NCBI GenBank assembly: GCA_016212665.1
Contig: JACREZ010000044.1
Coordinates: forward strand, 1-64,000
Direction of reading: 5' to 3'
Length of the DNA: 64,000 bases
DNA from: Ignavibacteriota bacterium
GTDB lineage: Bacteria; Bacteroidota; Ignavibacteria; UBA10030; SZUA-254
This document shows positions 42,364 to 52,159 of the stretch, one piece after another (position 1 is the first letter of the stretch; every line of letters begins with the position of its first letter). Below the pieces are notes generated by a model. The model ran no database searches, was not told where the DNA came from, and was given only the letters and a program-made list of their open reading frames with translations. Position numbers and translations under genes: made by a program.

Positions 42364-45192
42364 TTACCGGAGAAGAAGCATTTTTCGTGTTTGCACGAAC
42401 GACTCTCCGGGTCGTTCAATCCCCGTCGCTTCGAGACGGTAGAAGTAAATTCCGCTTGGGAGTCCGCTCGCATCAAATTCAATCGAGTATTCACCTTCTT
42501 CCATTTCCTCGTTGTTGATGAGTGTTGCAACTTCTTGTCCAAGAAGATTGAACACTTTCAATGTTACCAGTCCGAAATCGGCAATCCGAAATTCGAAATC
42601 CGTCGTCGGGTTGAACGGATTCGGATAATTTTGCTCAAGCCTGAACGTCAGTTCATCCAACTCGTTTGCTGACGAAGACGAAAAGGCACTTTTCGGAATT
42701 ACTCCTGGAGTCAGTTGAAGGAACGGAACCTGAAAGAGTGGTTTCACGCCGGTCAACCGGAGCGAATCTGCAAATGCCGATGTATCAATTGTTGCCGTGT
42801 TAAACGCGCTGTCAAGTTTTGTCAGGAGAGCATACGCGTCTGAGAGCGTTACGGTGGAATATGTCCCGCCGAGTGTCAAGCACGAAATGAGTGAATCAGC
42901 GTGTCGAACAATGTCGGCCACCATCATTCCGTTGAATGGACTCGTCGGATTATCCGGGTTATCGAATGTCAGTTCGCCGAAACCGTTCGGGAAATAATTC
43001 CACACGCTTGCCATGATGTTTAGTTTCAACGTCAGGAGTTCGGCAAAGAGAGCGTTGTTCTGTTTATCAGGAGGCAGCGTTTTCTGTTGCTTGCTCATCA
43101 GTTTTCCTCCGAGTGAATCAAGACACTTCCCCGGTGTTGTATGGAAGAGATTTTTCTTTCTCATGGATGATTGAACGTCAGCATACTTTTTCAGAAGAAC
43201 AGAGTTCCCGCCTTTTAGACCTTGCGGAATTCCAACAAGCAAACCGGCCGGAAATGCGTTGGTGGTTTTCCCGAAAAGCATTTCTCCGACATTATGGAGG
43301 TTCGGCATCGGAAGTGTCGGACGGTTCTCGATGAAAACAGAATCAGGCAATTTCATTTTCTTCGCCGTTCCCCAGGCATATTTCACTTTGATTGCCTTTC
43401 CCTGATTTCCCATCCCGAACACAGAGATTGTGTCGCCGCTATTCACATCAAGCACGAGCGCGGGAGGAAGTTTTCCGGTGAAGGTATCGAGTGTATCGGT
43501 GGGAGAATTCTTCGGCGTAACATACCCGGTAGCATTCATGGAAAATTCAAGCATGAGAAGTTTGCTCGGGTCAGCGGCCATGTTGAACTGAAACACAACG
43601 TTGGCGTTTTTCTTTTTCTCCGCTTTTAATTTTCCTGCTCTGTCTGTCGCACGAGACCAGATATCGTACGATGCCGTTCGGAATTCTTTCAAGTATGCTT
43701 CATCGAACACAAACGTAGCGGTGACATTTTTCGCGCTCGTCATTGTTACGCTCGTTGTGGCGCTAAAGCCACTTGCATCGCCACTCCACGAGCCGAAGAA
43801 ATATCCCAATGCAGGATAGGCGGTGAGTTGAACTATTGTTCCATGATTATAAACTGCTACGTCGGGATTATTTACCACGCTTCCGCTCCCGATAATGGTA
43901 ACGTTCAGCGCGTATGTGTTGATGGCGAATTGTACTTCAAGAAAATGGTTACTTGTTACATTCGTAAACGTGTAAGTTGAAACCGCACCGACAAGAACAC
44001 TATCAACCCATACATTCTTAATATGATATCCCTCGTCCGGATAGAAGGTATATGTTACGTTGTTTCCGTGAGCGATTGAGGTATCGCCGGCCGGACTTGA
44101 AATTCCTCCCGATGTAATGTATGCAGTAATTGTGTACATGTTGATGGAGAAGTAGGCATCAATCGTGTGGTTGGCGATGACAGCAGTGAATTCATAACTC
44201 GCGAGTGCGCCGACATTCACTCCATCCACGACAACACTATCAATATGATACCCTGTGCCCGGAGTTATGGAATACATCTGACTTCCACCAAATCCGACAT
44301 TTGTTGTTCCCGGCGGTGTGATTGTTCCGTTCCCCGTTGCTGTCGCTGTGATACTGAACGTTTGGAGCGAGAACGTGGCTGTCACGGTTTTATTGCCGTT
44401 CATGAGAATCGTATCAGGATTTTCACTTCCGCTTACATCGCCGCTCCAATTTGCAAAGTTGTATCCTTCGGAAGGAATCGCCGTGAGAATGACAGATGAA
44501 CCATGCGTGTACGTACCGAGGTTCGGATTTTTTGACACGCTTCCGTTTGTTGCATTGATGGTGAGGGTGTAGGTATTGATTGCAAACGAAGCGGATATTG
44601 TATGATTCGCTGTAACATTCGTGAACGGATATGTTGTAACCGCGCCGACAGAAATGTCATCCACAAGAACATCCGCGACATGATAACCGGTATTCGGTGT
44701 GATGGTGAATGTCGTATCATCACCATTGAGAACGAGGACATTTCCCGAAGGAGAGATGAAGCCGTTCTCACCCGCGCTTGCAACGATTGTATGAACTGCA
44801 CGATTCCCGAAATCATAATTCAACAGGGAATCAGCATCGAGCAAATCAACTGTGTAGGTTCCCGGAGAAACAGGAAACGTTTGGCTCCATCCTGTTTGTT
44901 GTTCTTCGTTAAGTGTATAATTACCGGCAACAAGGTTGGTGAAAAGATAATAGCCGTTCGCATCAGTCAGTTGCGTATCGGTAGCCGTGCCGGAGAGATA
45001 TATCTTCCAGCCGCTGATGCCCGTTTCACCAATATCCTTTGTCCCGTTGCCGTCAGCATCGTTCCATTTCATGCCGCTGAGAGAGGCAGAGAGAACCTGA
45101 GTTGTTGTTGAAGTAATTCTCTTCTGCGCATGCGATGTAAATCCGATGCACAACAGAAGAGAGAGAGAAAGAAACCATCGTAACAAAATCAT
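42364..45192 (-). CDS. large T9SS-exported protein with SdrD-B domain and InlB-type B-repeats
   Basis: This 942-residue exported protein starts at ATG 45192 with signal peptide MILLRWFLSLSLLLC...SHAQ. It has one SdrD-B module (~20-95, MKWNDADGNGTKDIG), then five bacterial-repeat units of 70-75 residues (~100-475) of the GYHVADVLVDD/AFAINTYTLTI and GYNFANWSGDVSG type (divergent InlB B-repeat). The ~300-residue module shared with the downstream gene follows (AGKLKAEKKKNANVV, LPMPNLHNVGE, NIMASVWNYFPNGFG), then the T9SS tail (EQNYPNPFNPTT...TRKMLLLR). The downstream T9SS gene starts 57 nt later, so both are probably one operon. Confidence 0.87.
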   Translation of the reverse strand: MILLRWFLSLSLLLCIGFTSHAQKRITSTTTQVLSASLSGMKWNDADGNGTKDIGETGISGWKIYLSGTATDTQLTDANGYYLFTNLVAGNYTLNEEQQTGWSQTFPVSPGTYTVDLLDADSLLNYDFGNRAVHTIVASAGENGFISPSGNVLVLNGDDTTFTITPNTGYHVADVLVDDISVGAVTTYPFTNVTANHTISASFAINTYTLTINATNGSVSKNPNLGTYTHGSSVILTAIPSEGYNFANWSGDVSGSENPDTILMNGNKTVTATFSLQTFSITATATGNGTITPPGTTNVGFGGSQMYSITPGTGYHIDSVVVDGVNVGALASYEFTAVIANHTIDAYFSINMYTITAYITSGGISSPAGDTSIAHGNNVTYTFYPDEGYHIKNVWVDSVLVGAVSTYTFTNVTSNHFLEVQFAINTYALNVTIIGSGSVVNNPDVAVYNHGTIVQLTAYPALGYFFGSWSGDASGFSATTSVTMTSAKNVTATFVFDEAYLKEFRTASYDIWSRATDRAGKLKAEKKKNANVVFQFNMAADPSKLLMLEFSMNATGYVTPKNSPTDTLDTFTGKLPPALVLDVNSGDTISVFGMGNQGKAIKVKYAWGTAKKMKLPDSVFIENRPTLPMPNLHNVGEMLFGKTTNAFPAGLLVGIPQGLKGGNSVLLKKYADVQSSMRKKNLFHTTPGKCLDSLGGKLMSKQQKTLPPDKQNNALFAELLTLKLNIMASVWNYFPNGFGELTFDNPDNPTSPFNGMMVADIVRHADSLISCLTLGGTYSTVTLSDAYALLTKLDSAFNTATIDTSAFADSLRLTGVKPLFQVPFLQLTPGVIPKSAFSSSSANELDELTFRLEQNYPNPFNPTTDFEFRIADFGLVTLKVFNLLGQEVATLINNEEMEEGEYSIEFDASGLPSGIYFYRLEATGIERPGESFVQTRKMLLLR

Positions 45193-45690
45193 AGTAATGA
45201 CCTTTCTGTTCTTGTATTTGTGAATAGAGTAAAGAAATTCCGCCGACGAAAAATGTTGAGCGGTAAGGTAAACGCAGTTCATCCGTCGGAACTTTTGAAG
45301 TTCTGGCGATGAAGAAAGAACGGAATTATGATGGATGGCTCAGAGACAGTTTACTTGAGATGAAACAGATGTGTCTCTGGAAAAAGGCATAAGCGCACCT
45401 ATGTCTTTACTGTATGGTATGGACTTGTTGAGGATTTCTACAGGGAGTTACAATTTATTTTTATAGAAATAATACCGTTTCTAAATCATTTTCACTATGT
45501 ATGGGATTTAATGAAAAATGGAATGATGGAGTAAAGGAGTAAAGGAGTAATGGAGTAATGGAGTGTGATTATGAGGATTCAGGATTATTATTATGCCAGT
45601 TCAATAAAGGTTCCGAAAGAGCCCCTTGGGACAATTCGTAATCTGAAATCAAATCACTCCACTACTCCAAAACTCCTCCATTCCAATCAA
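45193..45690. other. intergenic region with tandem and inverted repeats
   Basis: About 500 nt without a gene separate citrate synthase and the T9SS operon, which share a strand. They must hold the end of the gltA transcript and the T9SS operon promoter. An octamer repeat at 45527-45564 has a looser inverted counterpart at ~45655-45685. Confidence 0.6.
45527..45564. repeat. octanucleotide tandem repeat (GGAGTAAT-type)
   Basis: Four full units and a partial unit of [T/A]GGAGTAA lie head to tail. A looser, inverted set of ACTCC units (CACTCCACTACTCC...CTCCATTCC) lies 90 nt further at 45655-45685, so the transcript could fold into a long hairpin. Similar ACTCC units occur at 48630-48662. Confidence 0.8.
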
Positions 45691-47052
45691 CTATGAGCGC
45701 TTTTCCATCGGGACAAAGTCACGTTTGTCGTAGCCCAGATAGACTTGGCGCGGACGTGCGATTTTTTGTTCCGGGTCGAGCAGAAGTTCCTGCCATTGTG
45801 CAAGCCAGCCGGACATTCTCGGAATTGCGAACAACACCGTGAATGCGTCGGTCGGGAAGCCCATTGCCTGATAGATGATTCCTGAATAGAAATCAACGTT
45901 TGGATACAGTTTTCTCTTCACGAAATAATCATCCTGCAAAGCGATCCGTTCCAACTCGATGGCAATATCGAGCAGAGGATTGCGTCCGGTAACTTCAAAC
46001 ACCTGGTCGGCTGTCTGTTTGATTATCTTTGCACGCGGGTCATAGTTTTTATAGATGCGATGTCCGAAGCCCATCAAACGTTTCTCGCCTTTTCCTTCTT
46101 TCACTTCTTTGATGAACGCAGGCACTTTATCTTTCGAACCGATTTCTTTCAACATGACCAGCACTTGTTCATTTGCTCCGCCATGAAGCGGACCGTACAA
46201 CGCCGCCGCCGCTCCCGCAGTACAAACAAACGGGTCTGCCTGCGAACTGCCGATGCTACGCATAACGTTCGCACTGCAATTCTGTTCGTGGTCAGCATGA
46301 AGGATGAAGAGAATTTCCAGAGCGCGTTCAAGTACAGGATTGACTTTGTATTTCTGTTCCGTCATCTTGTAGAGCATGTTGAGGAAATTTCCCGCATAAC
46401 TCAGTTCGTTATCGGGATAGACATACGGCAAACCAAGGCGATGACGATAACCATACGCGCCAATGGTCGGCATCTTTCCGATGAGACGGTAAATCTGCAA
46501 CTTGCGCGATTCTTCATTGAAAATATTTTTCGCATCGGGATAGAACGTGGAAAGCGCGCCCACCGTACTGACTAACATTCCCATCGGGTGCGCATCAGGA
46601 TGGAATCCTTCCATGAACTTCTTGATGTTTTCATGAAGCATGGTGTGGAGAGTAATGTTCTTCGTCCAGTCTTCGAGTTGCTTCTTGTTCGGAAGTTCGC
46701 CGTAGAGAACTAAGTATGCGACTTCGAGATAGTTGCAATGTTCTGCAAGTTGTTCAATGGGGTAGCCGCGGTATTGCAGGATACCTTTGTCGCCATCAAT
46801 GAACGTGATTTTGCTTTTACATGACGCGGTGTTCATGAACGCGGGGTCGTACGTCATCATACCAAAATCATCTGCTTTGACTTTGATTTGGCGTAAGTCC
46901 ATTGCTTTGATTGTATCGTCCGTAATGGGAACAGGATATTCTTTTCCCGTTCTGCTATCAATGATGTTGAGGTGGTCCGGCATGACAATATCTTTTGGAA
47001 TATCGAATTGTTTTCCGGTTTTGCTATCGGTTATTGTGAGAACGTCTGACAT
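45691..47052 (-). CDS. gltA: citrate synthase
   Basis: It condenses oxaloacetate and acetyl-CoA to citrate. The 453-residue protein has the type-II signature with HGGANEQ (catalytic His), GFGHRIYKNYDPRA (second His) and NVDFYSG (catalytic Asp). The N terminus carries two near-copies of a strand-turn-strand motif, LTITDSKTGKQFDIP and LNIIDSRTGKEYPVP, where one is normal. It is transcribed alone. Confidence 0.95.
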   Translation of the reverse strand: MSDVLTITDSKTGKQFDIPKDIVMPDHLNIIDSRTGKEYPVPITDDTIKAMDLRQIKVKADDFGMMTYDPAFMNTASCKSKITFIDGDKGILQYRGYPIEQLAEHCNYLEVAYLVLYGELPNKKQLEDWTKNITLHTMLHENIKKFMEGFHPDAHPMGMLVSTVGALSTFYPDAKNIFNEESRKLQIYRLIGKMPTIGAYGYRHRLGLPYVYPDNELSYAGNFLNMLYKMTEQKYKVNPVLERALEILFILHADHEQNCSANVMRSIGSSQADPFVCTAGAAAALYGPLHGGANEQVLVMLKEIGSKDKVPAFIKEVKEGKGEKRLMGFGHRIYKNYDPRAKIIKQTADQVFEVTGRNPLLDIAIELERIALQDDYFVKRKLYPNVDFYSGIIYQAMGFPTDAFTVLFAIPRMSGWLAQWQELLLDPEQKIARPRQVYLGYDKRDFVPMEKRS

Positions 47053-47438
47053 AACGTGTTACCTTTCAAAAATATTAGAAAAAAAAATTAGTTAATGATT
47101 TGTCCCGCTTTTCAAATCAGACTTACACTTCATTCTCATTGACATTGTAGTTGTGTGCAGGCATGAATTCAACAGTGAGCGGGAAAAGAACGGTAATCCG
47201 AAACAAGTTCAGATTGTATGACAGAAGGGACAGGAAGTTCCGTTGTGATGTATCCGGTAGTACGGAACAAGGAGTTATTTGAAATCTGTTTGACGTGAAA
47301 TTGTCAATTCAACAAAGAGTAAAGTCTCAAGTTATATGCCATGAGGAAAAGTCAAAAGTGTTCTGTTTTCATTCATTTTCAGAGTTGTATTTTTCTCTTT
47401 TATCATGGCTGAAAAAGAAAAAAGTCTTTATTGCAAAG
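47053..47438. other. intergenic region without recognised gene
   Basis: There are about 390 nt upstream of citrate synthase and downstream of the hydrogenase operon. The only frame (47295-47507) overlaps the maturation protease gene on the opposite strand and is not protein-like. The gltA promoter is expected here; no exact consensus was seen. Confidence 0.5.
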
Positions 47439-47894
47439 TTAAGAAGGGAAATTGAGTGTGTATTTTATTTTCTCAACCAAATGGGGAACTGCTTCAAGAA
47501 CTTTTGATGAAAGCGATTCTCCAAAATCGTAATTGATTCCCTCAACACCAAAGATTGTCATTTGTGCAGGAAGTTTGTTTAATGTGCGAGCGAGTTCAAC
47601 TGCTTCTGCAAGACCGAACGCATGGGAAGAATAGTGAAAGAATTCAGAGGGAATATTTTGTTGACACGCATCGAGTATGTGTGTTGTACCTGTTTCCGCG
47701 CCCGAAACAACTGCATCAATAATGATGACGGTTGGATAATTCATCCACGTTTCGAGCAATGACGCCCCCTCGCCGGAATGTTCAATCACTTCTACATCCG
47801 GAATATTAAGTGAAGCAACTTCACGCGCAACAAGAATACCGATAGCATCATCACTCCGAAATTGATTACCGATTCCTATGACAAGAGTTTTCAT
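47439..47894 (-). CDS. [NiFe]-hydrogenase maturation protease
   Basis: This HyaD/HycI-family endopeptidase removes the C-terminal extension of the hydrogenase large subunit after nickel insertion. The 151-residue protein has GIGNQFRSDDAIG (first metal-binding acid), IIDAVVSG (second) and SSHAFGLAEAVELA (His). It is the last gene of the hydrogenase operon and its likely substrate is encoded at 48656-49960, which has a cleavable tail. Confidence 0.92.
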   Translation of the reverse strand: MKTLVIGIGNQFRSDDAIGILVAREVASLNIPDVEVIEHSGEGASLLETWMNYPTVIIIDAVVSGAETGTTHILDACQQNIPSEFFHYSSHAFGLAEAVELARTLNKLPAQMTIFGVEGINYDFGESLSSKVLEAVPHLVEKIKYTLNFPS

Positions 47895-47964
47895 AACTTA
47901 ATGGCTGATGCCGGATACTTACTGCTTGAAACCTGTAGCCAGAAACCAGTAACCCGAACTCAGG

Positions 47965-48564
47965 TTAGTGTTTGTGTTCCTGCGTCGGTTCACCATGTGA
48001 TTCCAACGGCGTTGTAATTGACTGATGAAGCCGTTCAACATAATGAATGAACTCGACGTATGCTTTCACGTATTCACGACCTGCGTTAACTTTATCAACA
48101 GCATAATTCTTCTGATGTTGAAGTTCCTCAAAATGTTTTTTTACACCCTTTGACAGCGCCTGAGTAAGATGTTCGATAAGTTCTTTATCGTTCCCCTTTT
48201 CGATTGCTTCATCAGCGGCTTCGATGCCCGGTTCAACTTGCGTCCCTTCGGATTTAATGCCGGTATATCCCACGCCTTCGCCCATGCGATGAATGCGCAC
48301 AACGGTTTCAAAGAAATAATTATCCGCAAACTCTTTTGCTTCGGGACTTTGCTTTCGTATCGCAAGTACTTTTTCAAATGCCTGTTTAATTTCCGCTTCG
48401 GCATCTTTCTGCACCCAAACCAAAACGTAGTTTACGTTTCCGGTTTCCAAAGCCTTCTGCGCGGCTGTAACAACAGGTCCGTTTTTCGTATCGCAATGTG
48501 AATACAGAGATAAAGGAAGGAGAAGAACAGCAAGAATGATTGCGAGGAGAGATAGTAGTTTCAT
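47965..48564 (-). CDS. DUF6448-like secreted protein in the hydrogenase operon
   Basis: This 199-residue protein has an N-terminal signal peptide (1-21) followed immediately by HCDTKNGPVV, a start I associate with DUF6448 proteins. It is helical and rich in charged residues, and ends in a His-rich tail (ESHGEPTQEHKH). It lies between the hydrogenase alpha-subunit and maturation protease genes. Metal handling is possible from the His residues but not shown. Confidence 0.65.
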   Translation of the reverse strand: MKLLSLLAIILAVLLLPLSLYSHCDTKNGPVVTAAQKALETGNVNYVLVWVQKDAEAEIKQAFEKVLAIRKQSPEAKEFADNYFFETVVRIHRMGEGVGYTGIKSEGTQVEPGIEAADEAIEKGNDKELIEHLTQALSKGVKKHFEELQHQKNYAVDKVNAGREYVKAYVEFIHYVERLHQSITTPLESHGEPTQEHKH

Positions 48565-48629
48565 AAATTAATTTTTCATAAATACTTGATACTTGAACTC
48601 ATAAAGCAGAAATAGTAACCTTAACACTT

Positions 48630-48662
48630 CAACACTCCACCACTCCGTCACTCCATTACTCC
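48630..48662. repeat. ACTCC-unit repeat at the end of the hydrogenase large-subunit gene
   Basis: CACTCCACCACTCCGTCACTCC-like units run into the final codons of the large-subunit gene (stop at 48656). They are related to the octamer repeat at 45.5 kb and mark an insertion at an operon spacer. Confidence 0.6.
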
Positions 48663-49960
48663 ACAAATTCGTCCTGCACAATATTCAATTTAAGAAAGTG
48701 TGTTGCACACGAAATACACGGGTCGTAGTTGCGGATGGTTTGCTCGCATTGCCAAGTTAGTTTATCGTTCGGGAGATTGATATTGCGCTTGACGTACTCT
48801 CTCAAATCATTTTCGATTGTTTTTTGATTTTGCGATGTCGGCGGGACAATCTTTGCGTTGAGAATATTTCCTTTCTCATCGAGCGTGTAGCGATGGTAGA
48901 GAATTCCCCGTGGAGCCTCGGTGCAACCGTGCCCGGTTCCTGCCTTGATTTCCAATGGTACCGAAGGTGAATCGGGCATTTCATACTTGTTGATGATTCG
49001 AATCGCTTCTTCAATTGCATACAATGTTTCAATGGAACGAATAATAATTCCTTTGAACGGATTGTAACACGACTCGCCAAGTCCTGCTTCACGCGCCGCT
49101 TGTTGGCAGAGTGGAGTGAGTCTATCGAAGTTGAGCGCAAAGCGAGCAAGCGGTCCGACAAAATAATTGCCTCGATTTTTCAAGACAGAATGAAGAGCAT
49201 TCGAGTGTTCGACATGTTCTTCCACAAAATGATTTTCATATTCACGAACAGGAATGTCCAACCCTTTGTTGGAAACAAGTCGTCCCTCGTTGAACGGATA
49301 TTCGTCCGGATGACGGAGCGAAACAAATTCGTAATCTTGCTCAAACTCAGGGAAGGGAAGAGTTGCCGTGAACTTCACGGTTTCCAATGCAACATCCTTC
49401 GCCCATTCAAGGTTGTTGAGGAGTGAAGTGAGTTCTTTCTTCGTTGGCGCTTTGTAAAATCCTCCGACCTTGACATTGATGGGATGAATTTCTCTCCCGC
49501 CAATTAACGTCACAATGTCGTTCCCGATTTTTTTTAATCGGAGCGCTTTCTGAACGACTTCAGGATAATCTTTTGCAAGTTGAATTGCATCCTGATAGCC
49601 AAGGAAATCAGGCGCGTGTAACATATACACATGCAGAACATGACTTTCAATCCACTCGCCGCAATAGAACAACCGGCGAAGTTCACGAAGTTGTCCGTCG
49701 AGTTTCACTCCGAAAATACTTTCCATCGCATGAACGGAACTCATTTGATACGCAATCGGGCAGATGCCGCAGATACGCGAAGTAATGTCCGGCGCTTCGG
49801 AAAATTTTCTCCCGCGCAAAAACGCCTCGAAGAAGCGCGGCGGCTCGAAGATTTTGAACTTCACATCTGTCACTTCACCGCCTTTCATCTTGACGGTAAG
49901 CGAGCCTTCACCCTCGACACGCGCGAGGTAATCTACTTTGATTGAACGATTTGATTTCAT
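48656..49960 (-). CDS. [NiFe]-hydrogenase large (alpha) subunit, group 3b type
   Basis: The nickel-iron active-site subunit of a soluble NAD(P)-linked hydrogenase (sulfhydrogenase type) has 434 residues. The proximal motif is RICGICP (C64, C67) and the distal motif DPCISCATH (C415, C418). Thirteen residues follow H421, the expected length of a tail removed on maturation. It also has [13 protein letters not shown]. It is the product of the operon that includes beta, gamma and delta subunits just upstream. Confidence 0.93.
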   Translation of the reverse strand: MKSNRSIKVDYLARVEGEGSLTVKMKGGEVTDVKFKIFEPPRFFEAFLRGRKFSEAPDITSRICGICPIAYQMSSVHAMESIFGVKLDGQLRELRRLFYCGEWIESHVLHVYMLHAPDFLGYQDAIQLAKDYPEVVQKALRLKKIGNDIVTLIGGREIHPINVKVGGFYKAPTKKELTSLLNNLEWAKDVALETVKFTATLPFPEFEQDYEFVSLRHPDEYPFNEGRLVSNKGLDIPVREYENHFVEEHVEHSNALHSVLKNRGNYFVGPLARFALNFDRLTPLCQQAAREAGLGESCYNPFKGIIIRSIETLYAIEEAIRIINKYEMPDSPSVPLEIKAGTGHGCTEAPRGILYHRYTLDEKGNILNAKIVPPTSQNQKTIENDLREYVKRNINLPNDKLTWQCEQTIRNYDPCISCATHFLKLNIVQDEFVE

Positions 49961-50066
49961 CTTTTTATTTCATACTTCAAGTTACACTAATCAAGATTTT
50001 CGATTAAGGATTTTGGATTTGTATCGGAGTATTTTTAATCTTCAATCCTGAATCCTAAATCCTAAA

Positions 50067-50846
50067 TCAGACTTCATGCAGTTCGCTTTCTTTCCTAAAC
50101 GCATCCGCATACGCGTTGAATCCCCGGAAGCCGCGAACAATATCTTCTTCCGAAACTCCGAGTTGTTTCCACCATTCAGCAAGTGAACTTGTGTTCGGCG
50201 TTTCTTTCGGACCGAAGCAACCGTAACAGCCGCGATTGTATGACGGACAAATTGCGCCACAACCCGCGTGAACAACCGGACCGAGGCACGCTGTGCCGTG
50301 CGCAACCATCACGCAAATATTTCCGCGTCGTTTACATTCCATGCAAACGCTGTAGGCGGGAGTGTTCGGTTTTCGTCCGTTGAGGAAGGCGTTCAGCACT
50401 TCGACAAGTTGGTATTTGTTGATGGGACAGCCGCGCAGTTCAAAATCAACAAACACATGGTCGGCAATCGGTGTTGATTTTGCAAGCGTCTCAATGTATT
50501 CAGGCGATGCGTACACTGCCGAGATAAAATCTTTCACATCTTTGAAATTCTTTAACGCCTGAATTCCCCCGGCAGTCGCACAAGCGCCGATGGTGATGAG
50601 CAATTTTGATTGCCGGCGTACCTGATGAATTCGTTCTGCTTCATGCGGAGTTGTAATGGAACCTTCGACGAGTGAAATATCATACGGTCCTTTTGCTACA
50701 GCGCGTGATGCTTCAGGAAAGTTTGCAATATCAACGGCGCCTGCCACTGCAAGCAGTTCATCTTCGCAATCAAGCAAACTTAATTGACAGCCATCGCACG
50801 AAGAAAATTTCCAGACTGCAAGTTTCGGTTTTCGTTTCTTTGCCAT
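50067..50846 (-). CDS. [NiFe]-hydrogenase small (delta) subunit
   Basis: The iron-sulfur small subunit has 259 residues. Its N-terminal [16 protein letters not shown] gives the proximal-cluster cysteines; [11 protein letters not shown] and [14 protein letters not shown] follow, and [27 protein letters not shown] gives further cluster ligands. There is no twin-arginine signal, so the enzyme is cytoplasmic. The ATG at 50846 is 1 nt from the end of the gamma-subunit gene; the open frame extends upstream but without support. Confidence 0.92.
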   Translation of the reverse strand: MAKKRKPKLAVWKFSSCDGCQLSLLDCEDELLAVAGAVDIANFPEASRAVAKGPYDISLVEGSITTPHEAERIHQVRRQSKLLITIGACATAGGIQALKNFKDVKDFISAVYASPEYIETLAKSTPIADHVFVDFELRGCPINKYQLVEVLNAFLNGRKPNTPAYSVCMECKRRGNICVMVAHGTACLGPVVHAGCGAICPSYNRGCYGCFGPKETPNTSSLAEWWKQLGVSEEDIVRGFRGFNAYADAFRKESELHEV

Positions 50847-50847
50847 A

Positions 50848-51684
50848 TTACAATTCCCTCCTGACAAACAATGATTTGATTTCACTGAACGGGAAGACCG
50901 GACCATCTTTGCAAATGAACTCCGTCCCCCATTGGCAATGCCCGCACAACCCGATTGCACATTTCATGTTGCGTTCCATCGAGATGTAAATATCATTTGT
51001 CGGGACGCCGCGTTTTTGTAATTCTGTAACTGTGTATCGCATCATAATTTCCGGTCCACAGACCATTGCAACCGTGTTGAGCGGATCGAATGGAGCCTTG
51101 GGAATGAGTGTCGTTACTACGCCCACGCTTCCGCGCCAACCGCTCATTGCACGGTCAACCGTGATGTGAACTTCCAAATCAAACCGTGCGCGCCACTGTT
51201 CCAATTCTTTTCTGAAAAGAATATCGTCAGGAGTTCTTGTTCCGTAGAGGATGACAATCTTCCCGAACTTCTCTCTCTGTGAAAGCAGTTGATAAATTGC
51301 CGGACGAAGCGGTGCAAGTCCGATGCCCCCCGCAACGATAATAACGTCATTCCCAAGCGCGTTGCCAATGGGCCACTGTGTACCGTACGGACCTCGCACA
51401 CCAAGTACATCGCCACGTTTCAGTTTGTACATTGCTTTCGTAACAGTGCCGACGGCGCGTGTTGTATGCACGAGTGTTTTCTGTCTCGTCGGGTCGCCGC
51501 TGATGGAAATCGGAACTTCACCGATTCCGAAAACATACAACATGTTGAATTGTCCCGGAGAAAATTTGAAACCATGTTTTTCAGAAGGCGATAGTTCCAA
51601 CGTAAACGTATCGTGTGTTTCTCGTCTCACCCGTTGTACTGCAAACGGTTGCGGTAACATCGGATTGGGAACGATAGTGTTCAT
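50848..51684 (-). CDS. hydrogenase gamma subunit (FAD/NAD(P)-binding reductase)
   Basis: This ferredoxin-NADP reductase-type subunit carries electrons between NAD(P)H and the hydrogenase. FAD-binding is seen in [11 protein letters not shown] and [14 protein letters not shown](P)-binding in [18 protein letters not shown] and a C-terminal 2Fe-2S motif in [14 protein letters not shown]...C. I chose the ATG at 51684 (GGAAAG 7 nt upstream, 278 residues); an ATG at 51705 would overlap the upstream gene by 17 nt. Confidence 0.9.
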   Translation of the reverse strand: MNTIVPNPMLPQPFAVQRVRRETHDTFTLELSPSEKHGFKFSPGQFNMLYVFGIGEVPISISGDPTRQKTLVHTTRAVGTVTKAMYKLKRGDVLGVRGPYGTQWPIGNALGNDVIIVAGGIGLAPLRPAIYQLLSQREKFGKIVILYGTRTPDDILFRKELEQWRARFDLEVHITVDRAMSGWRGSVGVVTTLIPKAPFDPLNTVAMVCGPEIMMRYTVTELQKRGVPTNDIYISMERNMKCAIGLCGHCQWGTEFICKDGPVFPFSEIKSLFVRREL

Positions 51685-51688
51685 AGAG

Positions 51689-52150
51689 TTACTTTCCGTT
51701 GCCATATAAATCCAACAAACGAATCCGTGTCGCTTCCAATCTCTGTTCAATGATGTGAGCGAAGCGTTTCAGCAATTCATATCCCAAGTTGTGGTCGTGT
51801 TCGCATTTATTGCGGAGACATTTTCCGTCGAGAGCGATTGCACGGGTGAGTTCGATAGCGCGAGCATCGAAGTGCCAGTTGTATGGCGGAATCAGCCACG
51901 ACCAGCCGAGCACATCTCCTTCTTCAACAGTATCAATAATAACCGCGCCCCGTTCTGCCGCGTACGCTTCCACTGCGACTTTTCCCTGGCGGATAATATA
52001 AAACCAGTTCGCTTCTTCATCTTCGCGGAATAAATATTGTCCCGCTTCAAATCGCACATTCGATGCGCAACCGCTGACAAGTTGAATATATTGCGGGTCG
52101 AGACCTTTCAAGAACGGATGTTCTGATACGATGTTTTCTAAATTTTCCAT
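51689..52150 (-). CDS. cyclic-nucleotide-binding domain protein of the hydrogenase operon
   Basis: This 153-residue protein is a single cNMP-binding/CRP-type beta-roll ([44 protein letters not shown]) followed by a helix. It has no DNA-binding HTH, so it is not a normal transcription factor. Its position between the beta and gamma subunit genes suggests a subunit or allosteric partner of the hydrogenase. SD AAGGA is 5-6 nt before the ATG. Confidence 0.88.
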   Translation of the reverse strand: MENLENIVSEHPFLKGLDPQYIQLVSGCASNVRFEAGQYLFREDEEANWFYIIRQGKVAVEAYAAERGAVIIDTVEEGDVLGWSWLIPPYNWHFDARAIELTRAIALDGKCLRNKCEHDHNLGYELLKRFAHIIEQRLEATRIRLLDLYGNGK

Positions 52151-52159
52151 AAATATTCC

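Noticed and set aside
47295-47507. 70-codon plus-strand frame before the maturation protease gene
   Set aside because: Runs into the maturation protease coding region on the opposite strand, low complexity and Lys-rich without family resemblance.
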